This document shows positions 24,001 to 38,400 of a stretch of 64,000 nt of DNA, piece by piece. Numbering within the stretch: position 1 is the stretch's first letter; each line of letters begins with the position of its first letter. The translations under genes were made by a program, and so were the position numbers. Below the pieces are notes generated by a model, which did not search any database, had not been told where the DNA came from, and saw only the letters and a list, made by a program, of their open reading frames with translations. This DNA is from Hepsetus odoe. Lineage: Eukaryota; Chordata; Actinopteri; Characiformes; Hepsetidae. The stretch lies in assembly GCA_017165825.1 (NCBI GenBank), contig CM029374.1, forward strand, positions 2,790,397-2,854,396, given 5' to 3'.

Positions 24001-27000
24001 TTTTATTTATTGGTGTGAAATATTACAATAAATCAAAAACAAATATCAAAATTGGTCTAATATCCTAACCGATATGATCCCTTACTCTTCTTCACTAGTT
24101 ATAAACTTTTTAGCACATTTTCCTCCTCAAGTCTGATGTAAATGTCAAAAAAGGAAATGTATTGTGACTTATCTGATGCTTGGAAAACAGCCACAGTTAC
24201 ATTAAATGTATTTAACTTGCTAATGGACCAAGAGGTCACGGGTTCAAATCCCACCTCCAGCACTTCCACCATTGTGTTCCTGAGCAAGACCTTTAACCCT
24301 GAGTGTCTCCAGGGGGACTGTCCCTGTAATCAGGAATTGGAAGTCGCTCTGGATAAGAGCGTCTGCTAAACGCCGTAAATGTAAATGTCTGTTATGGCTT
24401 GAAAGTACTGTGATGGAAGTGTGTTCAGGGAGAGTGTGTGTGTTTATTGATTTAGTCTGCTGTAATTGTGTCTAAACTGATTTCCCCCTGCAAAGAACAG
24501 GTCAGACCAAGAGTCCATATTCAGCTTGCAGTTTAGAGAAACAGAAAATGTGACAAAGGGAAGGACCGAGTGGGAGAGACAGCAAGGGGGAGGAGAACAA
24601 GATTAATAGACGAAGACCAAAAGTGAAACAGCCACAAATAAGTAAATTACACTGCATACAGGATTGCGTTGTGATGTAGAATCCCATTACTGAAGATCTA
24701 TGGGCTTGTGCATTTTTGCTTTTTATAAGCTTCGAACAATCAGAAGAGCAGAAGCTCAATTTATCAGTACCTGAAGTTGCTGTTAGTGACAGCAAACATA
24801 TTTCAGTGCAGTAATTCCACATGCTTGAAAGAAAATGGGCACAGATGCCTTTCATATTTTGATTTTTGTTCAGCAGGCTGTTTTTTTTTTTTTTTTCTTC
24901 TTTCACTTTGGTCAGCCTCCCTGATGTAGGTCTATAATAATCTGAACATTTTGCAGAGCACCTCAACCCACTTAGATTTTTTCAACTCTAGGAAATCAGT
25001 CTTTGGTCAGCATCACCTGCATGACAGTCATTTCTGAAATGTATAGCTCGGCTCTCACACATTCCTCCTTTTCTATGCACAAAGGGCCCTAGAATAGATC
25101 AAACTGCTGCATCAGATATGTGACATAAAAAGCTCTTTTGAAGCTTTGAGGGAGCGGGAACGTGTACATCTAATCAATTCAAAATGACGTAAATGATCCC
25201 AACAGAGCTTAAAAGAAGCGGGCAGATTTAGAAGTATTGTGGGAAGTTGTGTCTGTTTATACATGTACTTAAAATGAGAAAGACAGAGAGTAAAATTGAA
25301 ACAGACTGAAAAATGCCAAGGATTGAGTATGGCTGCATGATTGACAGAGAATTTTTAGCTGCAATTTTTTAAATACCAGTATTTCAATTGCAGTTTAATT
25401 GCAATTTTTTTTCCCCCATTGAGACTCCTTTCTCGCCAAAAATCCCCTTTTCATACATGAGAAGTAATGTGCCTAATACCAGCTCACAACATCTACATTA
25501 TTATATTCTGTCATTATTAAACTCCTACTAATTATGAAGTGTCAGTATGGGATAATGTATGATAGAATTAAAATCTCAGCCTTTGTGATTTAGAAATAGC
25601 ACACTTTAAAACTTTAACACTAAGTTGTTCACCCCTCGGACAGAGAGAGTTTCCTGGAGGTTTTTTTTTAGATGCATTCACATTAATGCTTTATTCTTGC
25701 CTCACATGTGGTTAATGCCTTTTTACTGCAGAAGGGTGAAAAACAAAACATTCTCAGGTTTCCAAATTTCTATGAAATGATCTTTGAATCATTTCCTTCA
25801 TCTGAAGTATATTTTTAAAACAAGATATCACCACTTCAGACCGTTTAAGGAAAGGAATCTGCCTATTTCATCTTTTTCAAATAAACAAAGGGGTTTGAGA
25901 ATTTTCAGTGATTTTATATGTAAACATTTTTTATCCTGTTTTATTTTGTTCAGATTCAATTTATTGTACACTTGAAACTGAACTCACTTTCTTTTTTGTG
26001 TTGTAATTTGAGAGGCAAGTTTTCATGTTCAAGTGGCTTTATCTATTTCTGGTTACTGTTGGACTGTTTTAATGCAAAGGGAACACTGGTCATGGGTGTT
26101 AAACAAAAACATTTTTGTCTTATTATTCACTTTTTTCTAGTTGCAAGCCCTAATCAGGTCTACAAGTGCTGTATCATAGGAGAAATCATCCATTTGCCCA
26201 CAGTTTGCTGGAACTAAAAGATTTTTATTTGATTTTAACTTGTCCTTTTTGTACATGTGTGTATCTAGTGTCCGTCCCTTTTCAGAGTTCAGTCTCTGGA
26301 ACCTGATCTCAAATCAGTGAAGATAGGGCACCCAGATACCTGAGCTGCCTGATCATTATGTCTGAGATGCTTTTTGGAGGCAACCACGTGGCACTGCTTT
26401 CTTTGTTGGGTCGTTTGATTAAGCCTAGACTACTCAGGTGTGCATGAGGAGGACTACATTTCCTTGACTTGGGTTAAGGATGTCAGAGCGTGACCTGCAT
26501 CGCTGGAAACTCACTCACATAATGCAAAATGCATAATGCATACTGGTGTAAGCAATCGTCCTGCTAGTGAACCTCACTGAAGAGATCAGCTGCAAGACTT
26601 TGGTTCAGATACACCACATGGGTATGACAGATGTTAAGATTTTAATGAAGTGTAGATAGTTGATGAGTAATTACACTCTTTTAATATACTGATGGGATAT
26701 TGACAGTCCTTCTAGAGGACCAGGCAAATGTGTAAGTCATTAAGAAAGGCAGAGAAACAGCCAGTGTTGTTACATAATAACAAGCAGCTTATTGGCATTG
26801 TCTTATTCTTCATTTGTTCAAATTTCATGTGGGTGAGGAGGCAGCATGATAAATATGGCAGTCACACCGCGGCAATTTATTAATTCCAACTTTTTTGTAA
26901 AACTAAACATCATGATATAGACCATACTGAGCAGTGAAATAATAATAATGAGGGTATTTCTTCCTTCTCTTGATGCTTATAATGTGAATTTGAAGTAGAC

Positions 27001-30000
27001 CGGAGGAATTTGGGGCATTTATTATCACACAGGTTGAATACTGAGCTGACACAGGTTGAATACTGAGCTAAACAGCACCCACAGAGTGACTGTTCTGCAT
27101 GCTGACTGGTTTATAGTTTGATGCGGAGTTCTGTAAAATGCTTGGTAGTCGGCTGATTTTTCTCCGCTGCCCGATCAATCGGTTCACAGCAGTTATTGTA
27201 AGATTAGCACCTCAGAATAATAATATTTCTGGAGAAAGATTTGTCACTTAAAATTACAAATGACCATCCTAGTTTTTAAGGCAAACTTTTAGCTCGAGTT
27301 ATCCATGCTTATGAAATACACACCAAATTCAACTCACTAAGAGAAAAATAACGCACAATTTAATGCTTTCTGAAAGACCTTCTAGTCGTCTGAGCATTTA
27401 AGGTTCATAACCATCTAAATTCTGGGTAAGAAAACCAGAGAACTGCTGAACTGTTTCGAAAACAATTGCTATGAGTGACAGTCACGTTATATTTAAGAAG
27501 CAAATTGAATTCTTAAGCCTGACCTAAAGCAGAGCTCTGCCCACATCACGGGCCTCCGAATCACACTGGTTTAAGCTCCGTTATGAAGATCCATTTCCTT
27601 TCATGGCTAAGGTTACTCCTCCACAGTCTCTAGTATCGCCCATCAGTCACAAAATCACGTCAACAGGAAGGAGAGAGTTGGTTAGTAAGGAAGGCAAGGT
27701 GTAGCGTTATCATGGCAGGGCATGCAATAAAGGACATAAGTTTTGGCGCCCTTTTTCTGTGGGATAGTTAAATGACTTACATGTGTGCAGTAATAACTAT
27801 AGTTCATATAAGGCTTTATAAATGTTCAGAATTAGTATCAGCAAAGGTCAATTTGTTATTGCTTTATTGTGCTACAGTTGAAACATCTCTACATAAACCA
27901 CAAAAGCTGTGACATCACCCTATAGACAAGGTATTTTTTGATTTAGTTCTTCCATTCATTCTAATCCTCTAGGGACTCTATGTTTGTAATTTTTTTCATA
28001 GCTTGCCAAGGGGGAGCAGGCAAAGTTTTCGGTAAGTGTGTTCTGTTTTCTGCTGTACTGCACCCATGACTGATATGCAAAGCAGAGCTTATAAATTCCT
28101 AATAATGATGGTAAAATAATAATGAGGCCCCTGTAACCATGCAACTGCCTGCCTTAAGGCTGCACGCCTCATAACTAGTCTTGCGCCTCATGCTCAGGGG
28201 AATGAAAAATGCTTTGAGGGATTGAATTGTTCTTCAAACTCTTGGCAGAGACCCATTTGAAAGAACTCACCCTCAAGCATTTTGAAAGACGGTGTGATCT
28301 TGTGGGGATCCTTTAAGGAAGTTCTTTTCTTTTTTTTTTTTTTTTTTTTTTTTTATATGAAGAAGAAGAAAAAAAAAAAGACCCATTCTGGATCCCGTTT
28401 TCCAAGAGCGTGTCTGGTCGTGCAACCACCCTGTGTGTAAATATTTCTTTAGAATTGTGTGTTTAGAGGATTTTAGCAAAGCGTTGTTATACTTTAATCT
28501 GTGTAATTTTAAATGTGCTCATTTTCTTTGATTTTGAGAAGAGTGATTTTATTTATTTATTTTTTATTTAAGGCTCAATTTCTTTTCTAGTGACTTGTAT
28601 AAACTATACGTTTAGATTAAGTCATTCTCTTGCAAAATTTAAGGCTTTTTACTTTTTTTGGATACATGCCACATTGCTCAGTATGCTTTATGGGTTAATC
28701 AGCTTCATATACACTGTTTGGAGACACCCTCCTTAGAAATCTTGTTGGATTTACTGATGTCACTGAACAGTTTTTCATTTTGAAATCCCACATTTTGACA
28801 AACACTTTTATTACCTTTCTAGGTTACTGGTGAAATAACAACATTTTGTTAGTTGTTAACTGGCTACTTTCATTTATAAGCTTTATTAGTCTGCATATGT
28901 TGTCAGATTTGTTCAAGATGCTTCTGAGATGTTCCCACTGCTCAAGAATGATCTCCATACTCCATACCATTCACTAACCTTTCCCACTAGTGTCACAAAG
29001 TAATTAGTGTTTAATATCCTCTCCTTCTCTACAGACCCAAACAAGACAATGGCACTTGGTTTAATTAAGCCTAATTAATCTTCGCTCATTACAATATCTC
29101 TTAATCGTACATTGATAGCTGCTTATGGGGTTTTAAGTGCTTTGCTTATTGTAACTGAACTGTGAAGGCATTTTGCCAGTTCCATATACTTCATGTGGTA
29201 ACGAGCAGTTACTTTGGCGTTATTCAATTCAAATAACCTATTCTTTAAAAATAGGTTTGTCTTAAACAAAAGCTATATTGTTTATTCATCCAAATCTCAT
29301 AAACATGTCAACTTATTCTCTGCCCTTGCCATTTATTAGATTTCACTTTACCTAAAACGGTGAAGCTTAATGAAATGACATTTATTTTCCCCTCTGAGAT
29401 GCTCTTTCATCCAGGATGTGCTTTCCAGAAGTAAGGACTCCTAATGTCATAAATCAGAAAATCTGGATCTGCTAGAACGCATTCCGGCAGCCGTCTTTGC
29501 TAATAGCTGCTTCATGAGGAACACAGGCTGAACTTTTGTCTTGATGTATGATGGGAGAGACCTGGCCTGAAAAAATGGGGGAGAAAAAAAAAGCATATAA
29601 AGGCTGAAACTATGTCTCTTACACTGATACATTCTCCTTGTTCTTCAAAGGAACAAAAGCTTTTTGTTGCCCAGTTGTTGCTCAGGGACAAAGGAGTAGC
29701 ATTATTAGATTACTGAGCATTTCATCTGAGAGGAAACATTCGTCTCTGTTTAGGCTGGTTTATGTGTGATGAGAGATGAGAGAAATGTTGAGGCTTGTTC
29801 AGTCATTTGGTCATTCAGAATTGAATTATCTCCAATCTTATTGAGCCTAAATGACCTTTTCTACAATAAAAAAGATTTCAGGGCATCGAAAACAACCTTT
29901 TTGAAATGAACAAAGTGATATTCTCATCTTACCCTGCCTTTATCAATTTGAAAAGTAGCCTACAGCCAGCCTTTGGCCCTTTTTCTCTCTCATTGCTTTC

Positions 30001-33000
30001 ATGAAATGCCACTAAAGGAAGGATTAGAAGCTTGTTGAAGCAGTAGAAACATCTTTTAGTTTTTTGGTAAATGATTAAGAACATGGGACACTAAATTGTT
30101 CAACAGTTTTCAGATTTCGTTTACATGAGATTGAGTCTTTTGGCAACTGAATTTCTATACATATCTCTTTCTTATTTCTCAGCCATGACTGTCAGTTGTT
30201 TCTATACTGCTTAACAACTCATAAGTTCAATAGAAAGCCAATGCAGTATTGGAAATAGTGAATGTTGATCAATAGCAGCAAGAAAATGTCAGTGCAGTAC
30301 ACAAATAAAATTCTTGCCATTATTTGTCTCATCATTTTAACCACATAATCCTTTCATGCTCATGCACATTTCTGCTTTTGTTTAGTGTAGCTATTAGCAT
30401 CTTCATGGCATTGATGCTAAAGCTGAGCATTTAACCAGCTAATTAAGGGCGTGATTCTGCATATGTTAGACTGGTGCTGTGCTAAAAACCACAACTCAAA
30501 CCAGTAGATTGTTTAATGGAAAAAAAAAAAGATAACGATAAATAGTAATAGTATAATAAGGGCTTTACACATCAAAGCCGTGTTCCCTTTATCCTTTTGA
30601 ATTTTGCAGACCTTTGGTGTCTCCTTTGCTCTAATTGTCTCCACCATTTGGAGCACTGTCACTCAAATTGCTTATTCAGATTTTAGGGCCCTTTTGTCCA
30701 AGAACGGTTTGATGTTCAAATGAAGAATTTTTTTTTTTTCCCTGTTAAATTTGTGAGAACAAAATTCAGACTGCTTTGGCATGTACCACCCAGCACCCTT
30801 ACAAATGCAGAGTTTCTCCCCTGCAACAATCAAAGGCTTCAGACGAACTGGCTGTTTTTCAGATATCCTGAAAGAGAGTGATGGAGACTGCCTGAGATGA
30901 TGATTTTGAAGCATTTGAATGCTTCCAAATTTGGTACTTTTTCACGGTAGTGTTAGGGTACTGAAGAAGAAGGCAGGAAATCCCACCTCATCATGTCATT
31001 TTTAAAAAAAATTTATTTATTTATTTTTTTCTGAAAGAAAATGACTTGCTTGTATTTGCAACTGGCTTCTTCTTCCCCGAATGGCTCATTCCACCGCTAC
31101 TTGTCGCCTGCAAGGCTTGTACTGACTAACGACAATCTTGCCACTAAACGGTGCATGTATCTTTACCCAGCTGTCTGTTAATCTGTTATAAGGCCATAGC
31201 TAATCATTAACTATGGCTTTCGACTCCCTCCTGTCGTAAGAAATGTAGATGTTTGCTTTTACTAAAGAGACATGTAAATACACCGCACGCATAAATAACT
31301 CCAGAAGGGACAGCTGTGTTGCTGATAGTGAGTGGATGTGGCTGTGTGATTGACAGGCCCTAACGCCAAGCTGGGACTCCGTTGCAAAGCCTGCAAGATG
31401 GGCATCCACCACAAGTGTCTGGATGGAGTAGGACAACAGCGGTGCATGGGCAAACTGGTAAGACTCTTCACTCTTACACATTCCAACCAGTGAACAACAC
31501 TGATTATCTCATTGCAGGGGCACCATATCAGAATGTACATAATCTGAAAATGAATGAAAAGTCCCTAGAGCCCTCAGGGTAACGTATATAGGCCTGCGTA
31601 GACTTTTATTATAAAGTGATAAAATGGACCCATACCCTATTAAAGTCTTCATTGAATGTAACAGTCAGGGAAACAAAACTTCAGACAGTTAGCCTCATTC
31701 CATACTGCTTACCGTACTTTGAAGTGTCAGCTGCTACACAGAGACCGGCTGTCATGTTCCACAGGCAAATTGCTGTAATTTTGGTATTTTCTAAGAATTA
31801 CTGTGATTTTACGCAGATTTATGATCAAAACTGCAGAAAAGTAGTTGCCAGTGCCAATCATTAATATCCACATCTCACCCAGACATTTCCTTCACCATTT
31901 CTGCACTGGTGAGGTTCTGTAGCGCATACTGAAGTGCTGATTAGCATTAAAGATCGCGGTTGTGCACAGAAATGTTAACATAATGTTGATTGTAGTGTAT
32001 AATAATAATAATCCAGAGCCACAACAGTCGCAAAAAAGCAGTTTTAACCTGGTGAGCGGCACTAGCAGTGCTAAACATATAGTATGCTTTATTTTAGTGT
32101 CTCTTATAATATTCCCTGTATGTTAGTGTCACGGTATGTGTGTATATTAGTTATAGGATACATATTCCAAAGTGATTATTTGTGTGTGTGTGTGTGTGTG
32201 TGAGTGTTAATGGGTACATTAACCCTGCTGGTTATTTTTGGCGATTAAATGACGATTAGGCATTAGATGGTGTGATTCATCACTCTGTCTTTTCCTCCTT
32301 CTGTGATCCGGGTGTGAGCAGGCATCTTAATGAGCTTGTGTGTACATGTGTAGTGATTGTGGGAGCCACAGAAAACTTGTGTGTGTGTGTGTGTGTGTGT
32401 GTGCACGCGTTGAAGGGGGCGGGTGGTGAGGATGGGGAAAGTGCATCTATCATTTGTGCATCTTTCAGCGTCTCTCCAGGGCCCTGCAGTCATGACCACA
32501 CTGGGGTTTCGCATGGCCCCCACATGGAAAAACAGCCCCCGCGGAAAAAAAGGGGCTAATTTCCAGAAGGCCTGCCTTTCCCATCATTGCTGTCCTGTCC
32601 GGATGCATGCCAGGTGTCTCTGGGAATGATGAATGAGAAAGCGGACTCTGCCAGCGTATCAGTCTGTCCAAATTTCAGCACAATATTCTCACATTTAAAA
32701 AAGATACCGAATATCTGTGGATGGGGACCATTCAAATTATTGTATGAAATTATTACGCCAAATTGTTGCAGTGAAACCGATTTAAAAAGAACCTTCACAT
32801 CATGTAAAGATATGTCAATGGTTTATGGCACCTTTAAAAGTGATCAAATACAGCAGCACAGTTATGAATCTCATTGCTTACTTTCTAAATAATGTTGACA
32901 CGATATATTTTATTCAGATGATGTTTGACATGTTGAAGTTAATTAATGTTTTTTTTTTTTATCAGCTTGAGCGAATTATTATTATTATTATTATTATAAT

Positions 33001-35356
33001 GTTGATAACCTTTCAGTTTTGTTGGTTGGTCTTTAACAGGAAGTCATAACACCCATGTGCTGTGCCTTTTGGTTAAAACTAAATGTTCTGCTTCTTCCCC
33101 TTTGAGAGTTGGAATAAGTTCTGCATGACCCTGGTAAAGACAAGCAGTTGATATAATGGATGGATGGATTAGGAAGTTGATGAAATCCAAATAATGGCAA
33201 GCAAAGCTGCCCTACCAACCGCGCAGTCCCAGTTGAATGTGTGGTGCTGTCCTTACACTGCAAGTGTAATGAATAACATTTTATAAAAATGGAAATGTTC
33301 TTTCCTCAATACAAGACTACAGGCACAGTAACTCCATCAAACTCTGTTCATAATAAAATATTTAGACAGACACTGAAAAAGAGTTCTGCTTGTTTAAGTA
33401 AGCTCAAGTGAAAAAATCATGAATATAAAATTACAACACGCTTCTCTCAGGCAAAGCCAAAGCTGCCATTTCTAAACAGCTGCCAGTTCTTGACTATGAG
33501 CTGTATTTATGGAAAAACTGTTTGCTTTTTCCATTTTAACTCATGATTTCATTCAACACTGTCCAGTTGAGAATTTAATTAAGTGGTACTTGTAAAGTGG
33601 TACTCGTGAAGTGGTAGTCAAGTGTCTCTGCAATCTCCAGCAGTCTAGTTTGAGCCACTGCCGTGCTTTTAAACTTGAAAATCATAGATTTCCTGTGGGA
33701 CTTTTAAAGGAGATCATCATTGTAATGTCTATGGAATTCCTGCCTGTTTTAATCCCAGGTAACCACAGAGCAGATTGCCCTGCGAGGTGAAAATGAAATC
33801 CACAATAGAAAACTGAAAAAAGTCTCTCTGTGTGTCATATTACTCGGAGCGTAGGGACGAGACCGCCAAAGAAGTTTTCGGCTCTGAGGGATGGAAAATT
33901 ATGCCACAAGGGACAAGCGTTATAAGGAGAACTCCCAGCTGAGTCCAGCTTCGGTGCAATCTACTCTTAACTTGGCATGTTGTTATTTTTAAAGCATGTT
34001 TATTTCTCTTGGCCTGTGTGATCACTGAGACTCCATGGGCTTTGGAAAAGAGTAGCATTCAGTGAGGAAGATGAAAACGGAAAATGTTCTAAAAGAGTGG
34101 CAAACACTGCTGTAATAAAGACACTATACTGTTGTGCATCTCATTAGTTAGCCTTCATTTGAGGAAATGGAAACGAAAAAGAAAACGACTTCTTCTGTAC
34201 CCATTAACTTTTTAGCACTTCTATGAGATACGTAGAGTCGGGATAGTTAGGTTCATGTCATTTAACTTGAGAACCACCGGTAAAAATTGTAATCACATTT
34301 TAATCATCATCTGAACTTTGGCTGATTTGGTTAATAACTCAGGTTGGAAGAAAATCAAGCAACTCTGGGTCAAAATGAGTGTTCTGGCCAGCGATTGGTC
34401 TGTCGTTGCTCCATTCCTGCATTTGTTAGGCTACTATAACAATAGGTTTGCTCCTTTTAACCTTTCCCATAATGAGCTGCATCTGAAATGTGACGTCTGG
34501 GTGGTGGAGAGCTGCTCACGGTACTTGAGCACGGCTTATTTTAGCTCACCACGTCTTCGGTCGTGGCCAAAGAAGAATTCATCAAAGCAGATTGAGAATA
34601 CTGATTATGTGGACTGTCCTTTCTCTCAGTGAAAACATAAACAAGTACGGGCATGGCTAATGCAGGGTGTGTGTTTGCATGGTTTTATGATGATAATGCT
34701 TGCATATTTGGAGGACACCTGGACCCTGGAAGATTATGCAGTCTAGGATTGTCTTCTGGATTAAATCTCCAGTATGTTCATACTTAAAACCCTTAAATCC
34801 TCTGCAGAGGCCGGCATCCCTGGCAGGCATAGTAGAGAAAAAGAGGGAATAAAGCATGAATTATGATGAATTTTAGACCATATTTTTCTGAATGTATTGA
34901 GAGATTAGTTGTATTAGTTGTGGAGTAAATTGGAAATAGTTTTTTTAATAGTAGATATTATGCGTAGATGTAACATAATCATATAGACAGCAGACCAGCA
35001 GACACTATACACATTAGATCACAGGCTCTATCACATCTCACTAACTAGAAGAGCATTCTGACGCTCAGCTTAATTGTATCCATTCCAGCTTCAGTCTTTT
35101 AATATTTATCACAGCGTTGCAGAACCCGTGGCGTGACCATTGACACAGTCAACAAAGTATTCTTCAAGTTTGTCAAAAGCTTTAACTAATGGGGATTCTT
35201 TTGGCAGAGTGCCTTGCTGTTATCACTGAGTATATTTACAGCATAAGCTTGATTTATAACAGACTGCTATTTGTAGGGCAACTGTCAGATTTACCTGCCC
35301 TGTGATCAGAAAAACCTGAGATGATGGTGTGGAGTTCCTGTTAACTAGTTAACTGA

Positions 35357-35407
<51 letters not shown>

Positions 35408-38400
35408 CTCTCTCTCTCTACCTCTCTCTACACAGCCAAAAGGATTTAGAAGATACTATAGCTCCCCTTTGCTTATTCAGGAGCAGTTTGGCTGCATTAA
35501 AGAGGTCATGCCCATCGGTAAGTTAAGCTTTGGTGATACTTTTTCATTTCTCACCACCAGCAGATCCTTAAATTTTTATGCCAATTAGTAATCCGGATTT
35601 TATTCATCCAGGCCTATAATTTATTGCCTTTTTTCCTGAATCTGAAGAACCTGTCTTCTAAAAAGATGCTGGTATTTATCCTAAATCCGTTTGAAGAAGG
35701 AACCGTAATCCACAGGTCACTGTTTAAGATTCTTGTATGCAGTGGTTATGCCACATTTCTTTCTTTTTCCAGCATGTGGTAGTAAGGTGGACCCAGTTTA
35801 CGAGGCTCTGCGATTTGGGACGTCTCTGGCCCAGAAGACCAAGAGGGCCAGTGGCTCAGACTCGCCTCCTAGAAACTCTGTAAGAAATTATTATTATTTT
35901 TTTTTTTGTCTGGGCTCTACCTGGATCTGAGAAATTTGCCAATAAAGCCTAAATTGTGCACTAAAAAGGATTTTGACAGGAGAATCCCTACTGATGCTGT
36001 GATGTCTCTTACATACAGAGTGACTCACTAAAAACATTGTCCATTAAACGATGTGTGTAAATGATGGGGTCAGTGGGGTTGCTCAAGAGTGTGAGTGGGT
36101 AGTTGAGTGTGCTTTTATCGATAAGTATTTGAATGTTCTGTTCTTGAAACCGAAATGGTAGACTGTTTGTTTGTGCCTGTGTTTGTGGGAAAGAAAATGA
36201 GCTAAAGATATATGCAGGGAGAGAGAGAGACAGAGAGAGGTTTATGAGAGCTTCCACTTTTGGACACCTCTGGCCTAAAATGGCACATAGCTCAGACCCC
36301 CAACCCCCGAAACCCTGTAAGCCTTACTTAACAAAGGTGTCCAAGTGATTGAAGTATTTCCACAATAACTAACACCCTAAATATTAAACTCAAAGCAAGA
36401 TCTCTTCATTTTGTCATTTAAAATTCTCTGATAATATTTAGTATTCTCTTTGGGACACCCTAGCAGGTTTTCTGAACACTTTATATCCTTTAAACTTTAA
36501 ACACACAGTTTGTGTTTGGATATGCATGGGAGAAGGCAAGAGGCTGATGAATCCCAGTAAATATTTATTTGATAATGTTACTGTGGGAGTTCTGCCTAGT
36601 TTAATGCTTTAAAGCCGTTTCTGTGTTTATGATGAGCCTGTTTGGATAAAATGTGAATCCTACTTTCACAGAGATTAAATCATTGTGGAGAGCAATAGGT
36701 ACAACGTCAAGGCAGCCACAATATGCATAATTATAAAACAAAGGGATAAAATCATAACTCATTTTGGCCAGCGGTAAATACAGGGGCATTTACTAGAATC
36801 TGACTGCAGTTCATCTGCTTACATCACTTGCATACACAGTCTTTTTTTATTCAAACAACTTTAAAATGTGGTGGGTTTTTGCACTCTTAATTTATTACTG
36901 CATTATTTTTTCCTCACAATATGGATATAGCTTAATTCTGAGATAATAATCTATTTTATGTGTCTTTTATTAGTAATTTAGCCAAGAATTTGTCTCATTG
37001 CAGACATAAGCCTCAAGAAAAAGCTAATTATTTAGACACAATTTCACACCAAAACTATAGACACTATGCAAAACTGTTTTCTGGTGTGTTCATTTATTAA
37101 TCTCTTAAAGGGAAATGCAAAAAGATGAGTCTGTGACTCATCATCAATAGTCTATGAGATTATAAATCAGTTTTTCCAACAAAGATTCAGTCTACAGGCA
37201 ATAACATTTGCTGTTTGAAAAATTCGCACTTTGTGTGAGATGCTCCAATAATTCATACAAATAAATCATGCTTAGCAGGTGAAGGCCTTTAAATGTTTTA
37301 TTAAAAGCTAAGCTTTTTGACAAGCAGGCATTAAGTCCTAGTAGAAACATTTGTATCACCTTTACTTTGGATATAAAACACACACTTTTACTCTCCTGCA
37401 GACACACAGACTCCCATAGACTGAAGTGATGGTCAGATAAGGTCACTCTAAAGCAAATATTACCTGTAAAGGAAAAGCTAAAGTAAAGAGGGTGAGAGAA
37501 TGGACAGAACACCCTGCAGGATAAGAGAAGAGCAGACCATTAACCTGAAAAACACTCACTCGGCAGCTAAAGGAGACTAGAACACACACAAAAAGCAATT
37601 GCTGTGCAGTGGAAAAAGCACTGCAGCTTCACTGCCTTAGGCAGATCTGGATCTTTTTGTGGTATATTGTAAAGAGTCCCTGTGAAACCATAACACTGCT
37701 TCCACTTGTTTGTTTAGCCACCATTCCTATCCAAACCATTAGCACTTCGCCCAGTTCGGACCTGCTGATATGCCTCATTTGAGAACACAGTGCCATCATC
37801 TAAGTGGTCTGCCTGAGAAGGAATTTTAGTCATTTATTTAACCTTTCTTTAACTGTTATCGGAATAAAGACAGAACGGATAAACAAACCTGAAACACATT
37901 ACATCGATAACATTTAAAACAATCAAAAAAATCCTGAAGCTGAATAAGCTGTTAGTTGTTTTAAACCAATATTGCAGTTTGATAGAGTGAAATTATTTGT
38001 TGTTTGTTAAGAGTGAAGTAATTAGATCCTAAATTATGCAAAATTAACAACTTAAAAACGGGGAGGTTAATTATAGGAATTCAATTTAATAACAAATGGT
38101 TTGGCTGTTTTCTAGTTAATTAATTACCCAACATAATTACTCATTTTTAAAACTTGAGCAAGATACCGTCCCCAACACTGCTCCCCAGTTGCCATATATG
38201 GCTACCTACTGCTACACAGTGTGTTTGGTATAGTGTTTAGGAATCTGGAGGTTGTGGGTTCTAATCCCAGACCAGTACGTTGCCCTGAGGTACCTTTGAG
38301 CAAGTTGGGGAGTACTGTCCCAATCACTGCTCCCCGGGCGCTTTCAAAAGATGGCTTCTGCTGCACTTGTGTGTGGGTAAAAAGCAGAGGCTACTGTGTG

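Larger units (their letters stand above)
17623..31356 (+). other. stac intron 2
   Basis: 13.7 kb, interrupting the C1 domain. Holds one SINE A, one SINE B, a LINE tail fragment and TG/poly(G) runs; the rest is unassigned AT-rich sequence with no supported exon. Confidence 0.85.
31458..35435 (+). other. stac intron 3
   Basis: 4.0 kb with two TG microsatellites and a GC-richer patch at 32405-32650 that could be a conserved non-coding element but shows no recognisable motif. Confidence 0.8.

Noticed and set aside
24502..24966. 154-codon open frame on the minus strand in stac intron 2
   Set aside because: Low-complexity Lys and Leu/Ser runs, no homology recognised, no gene context.
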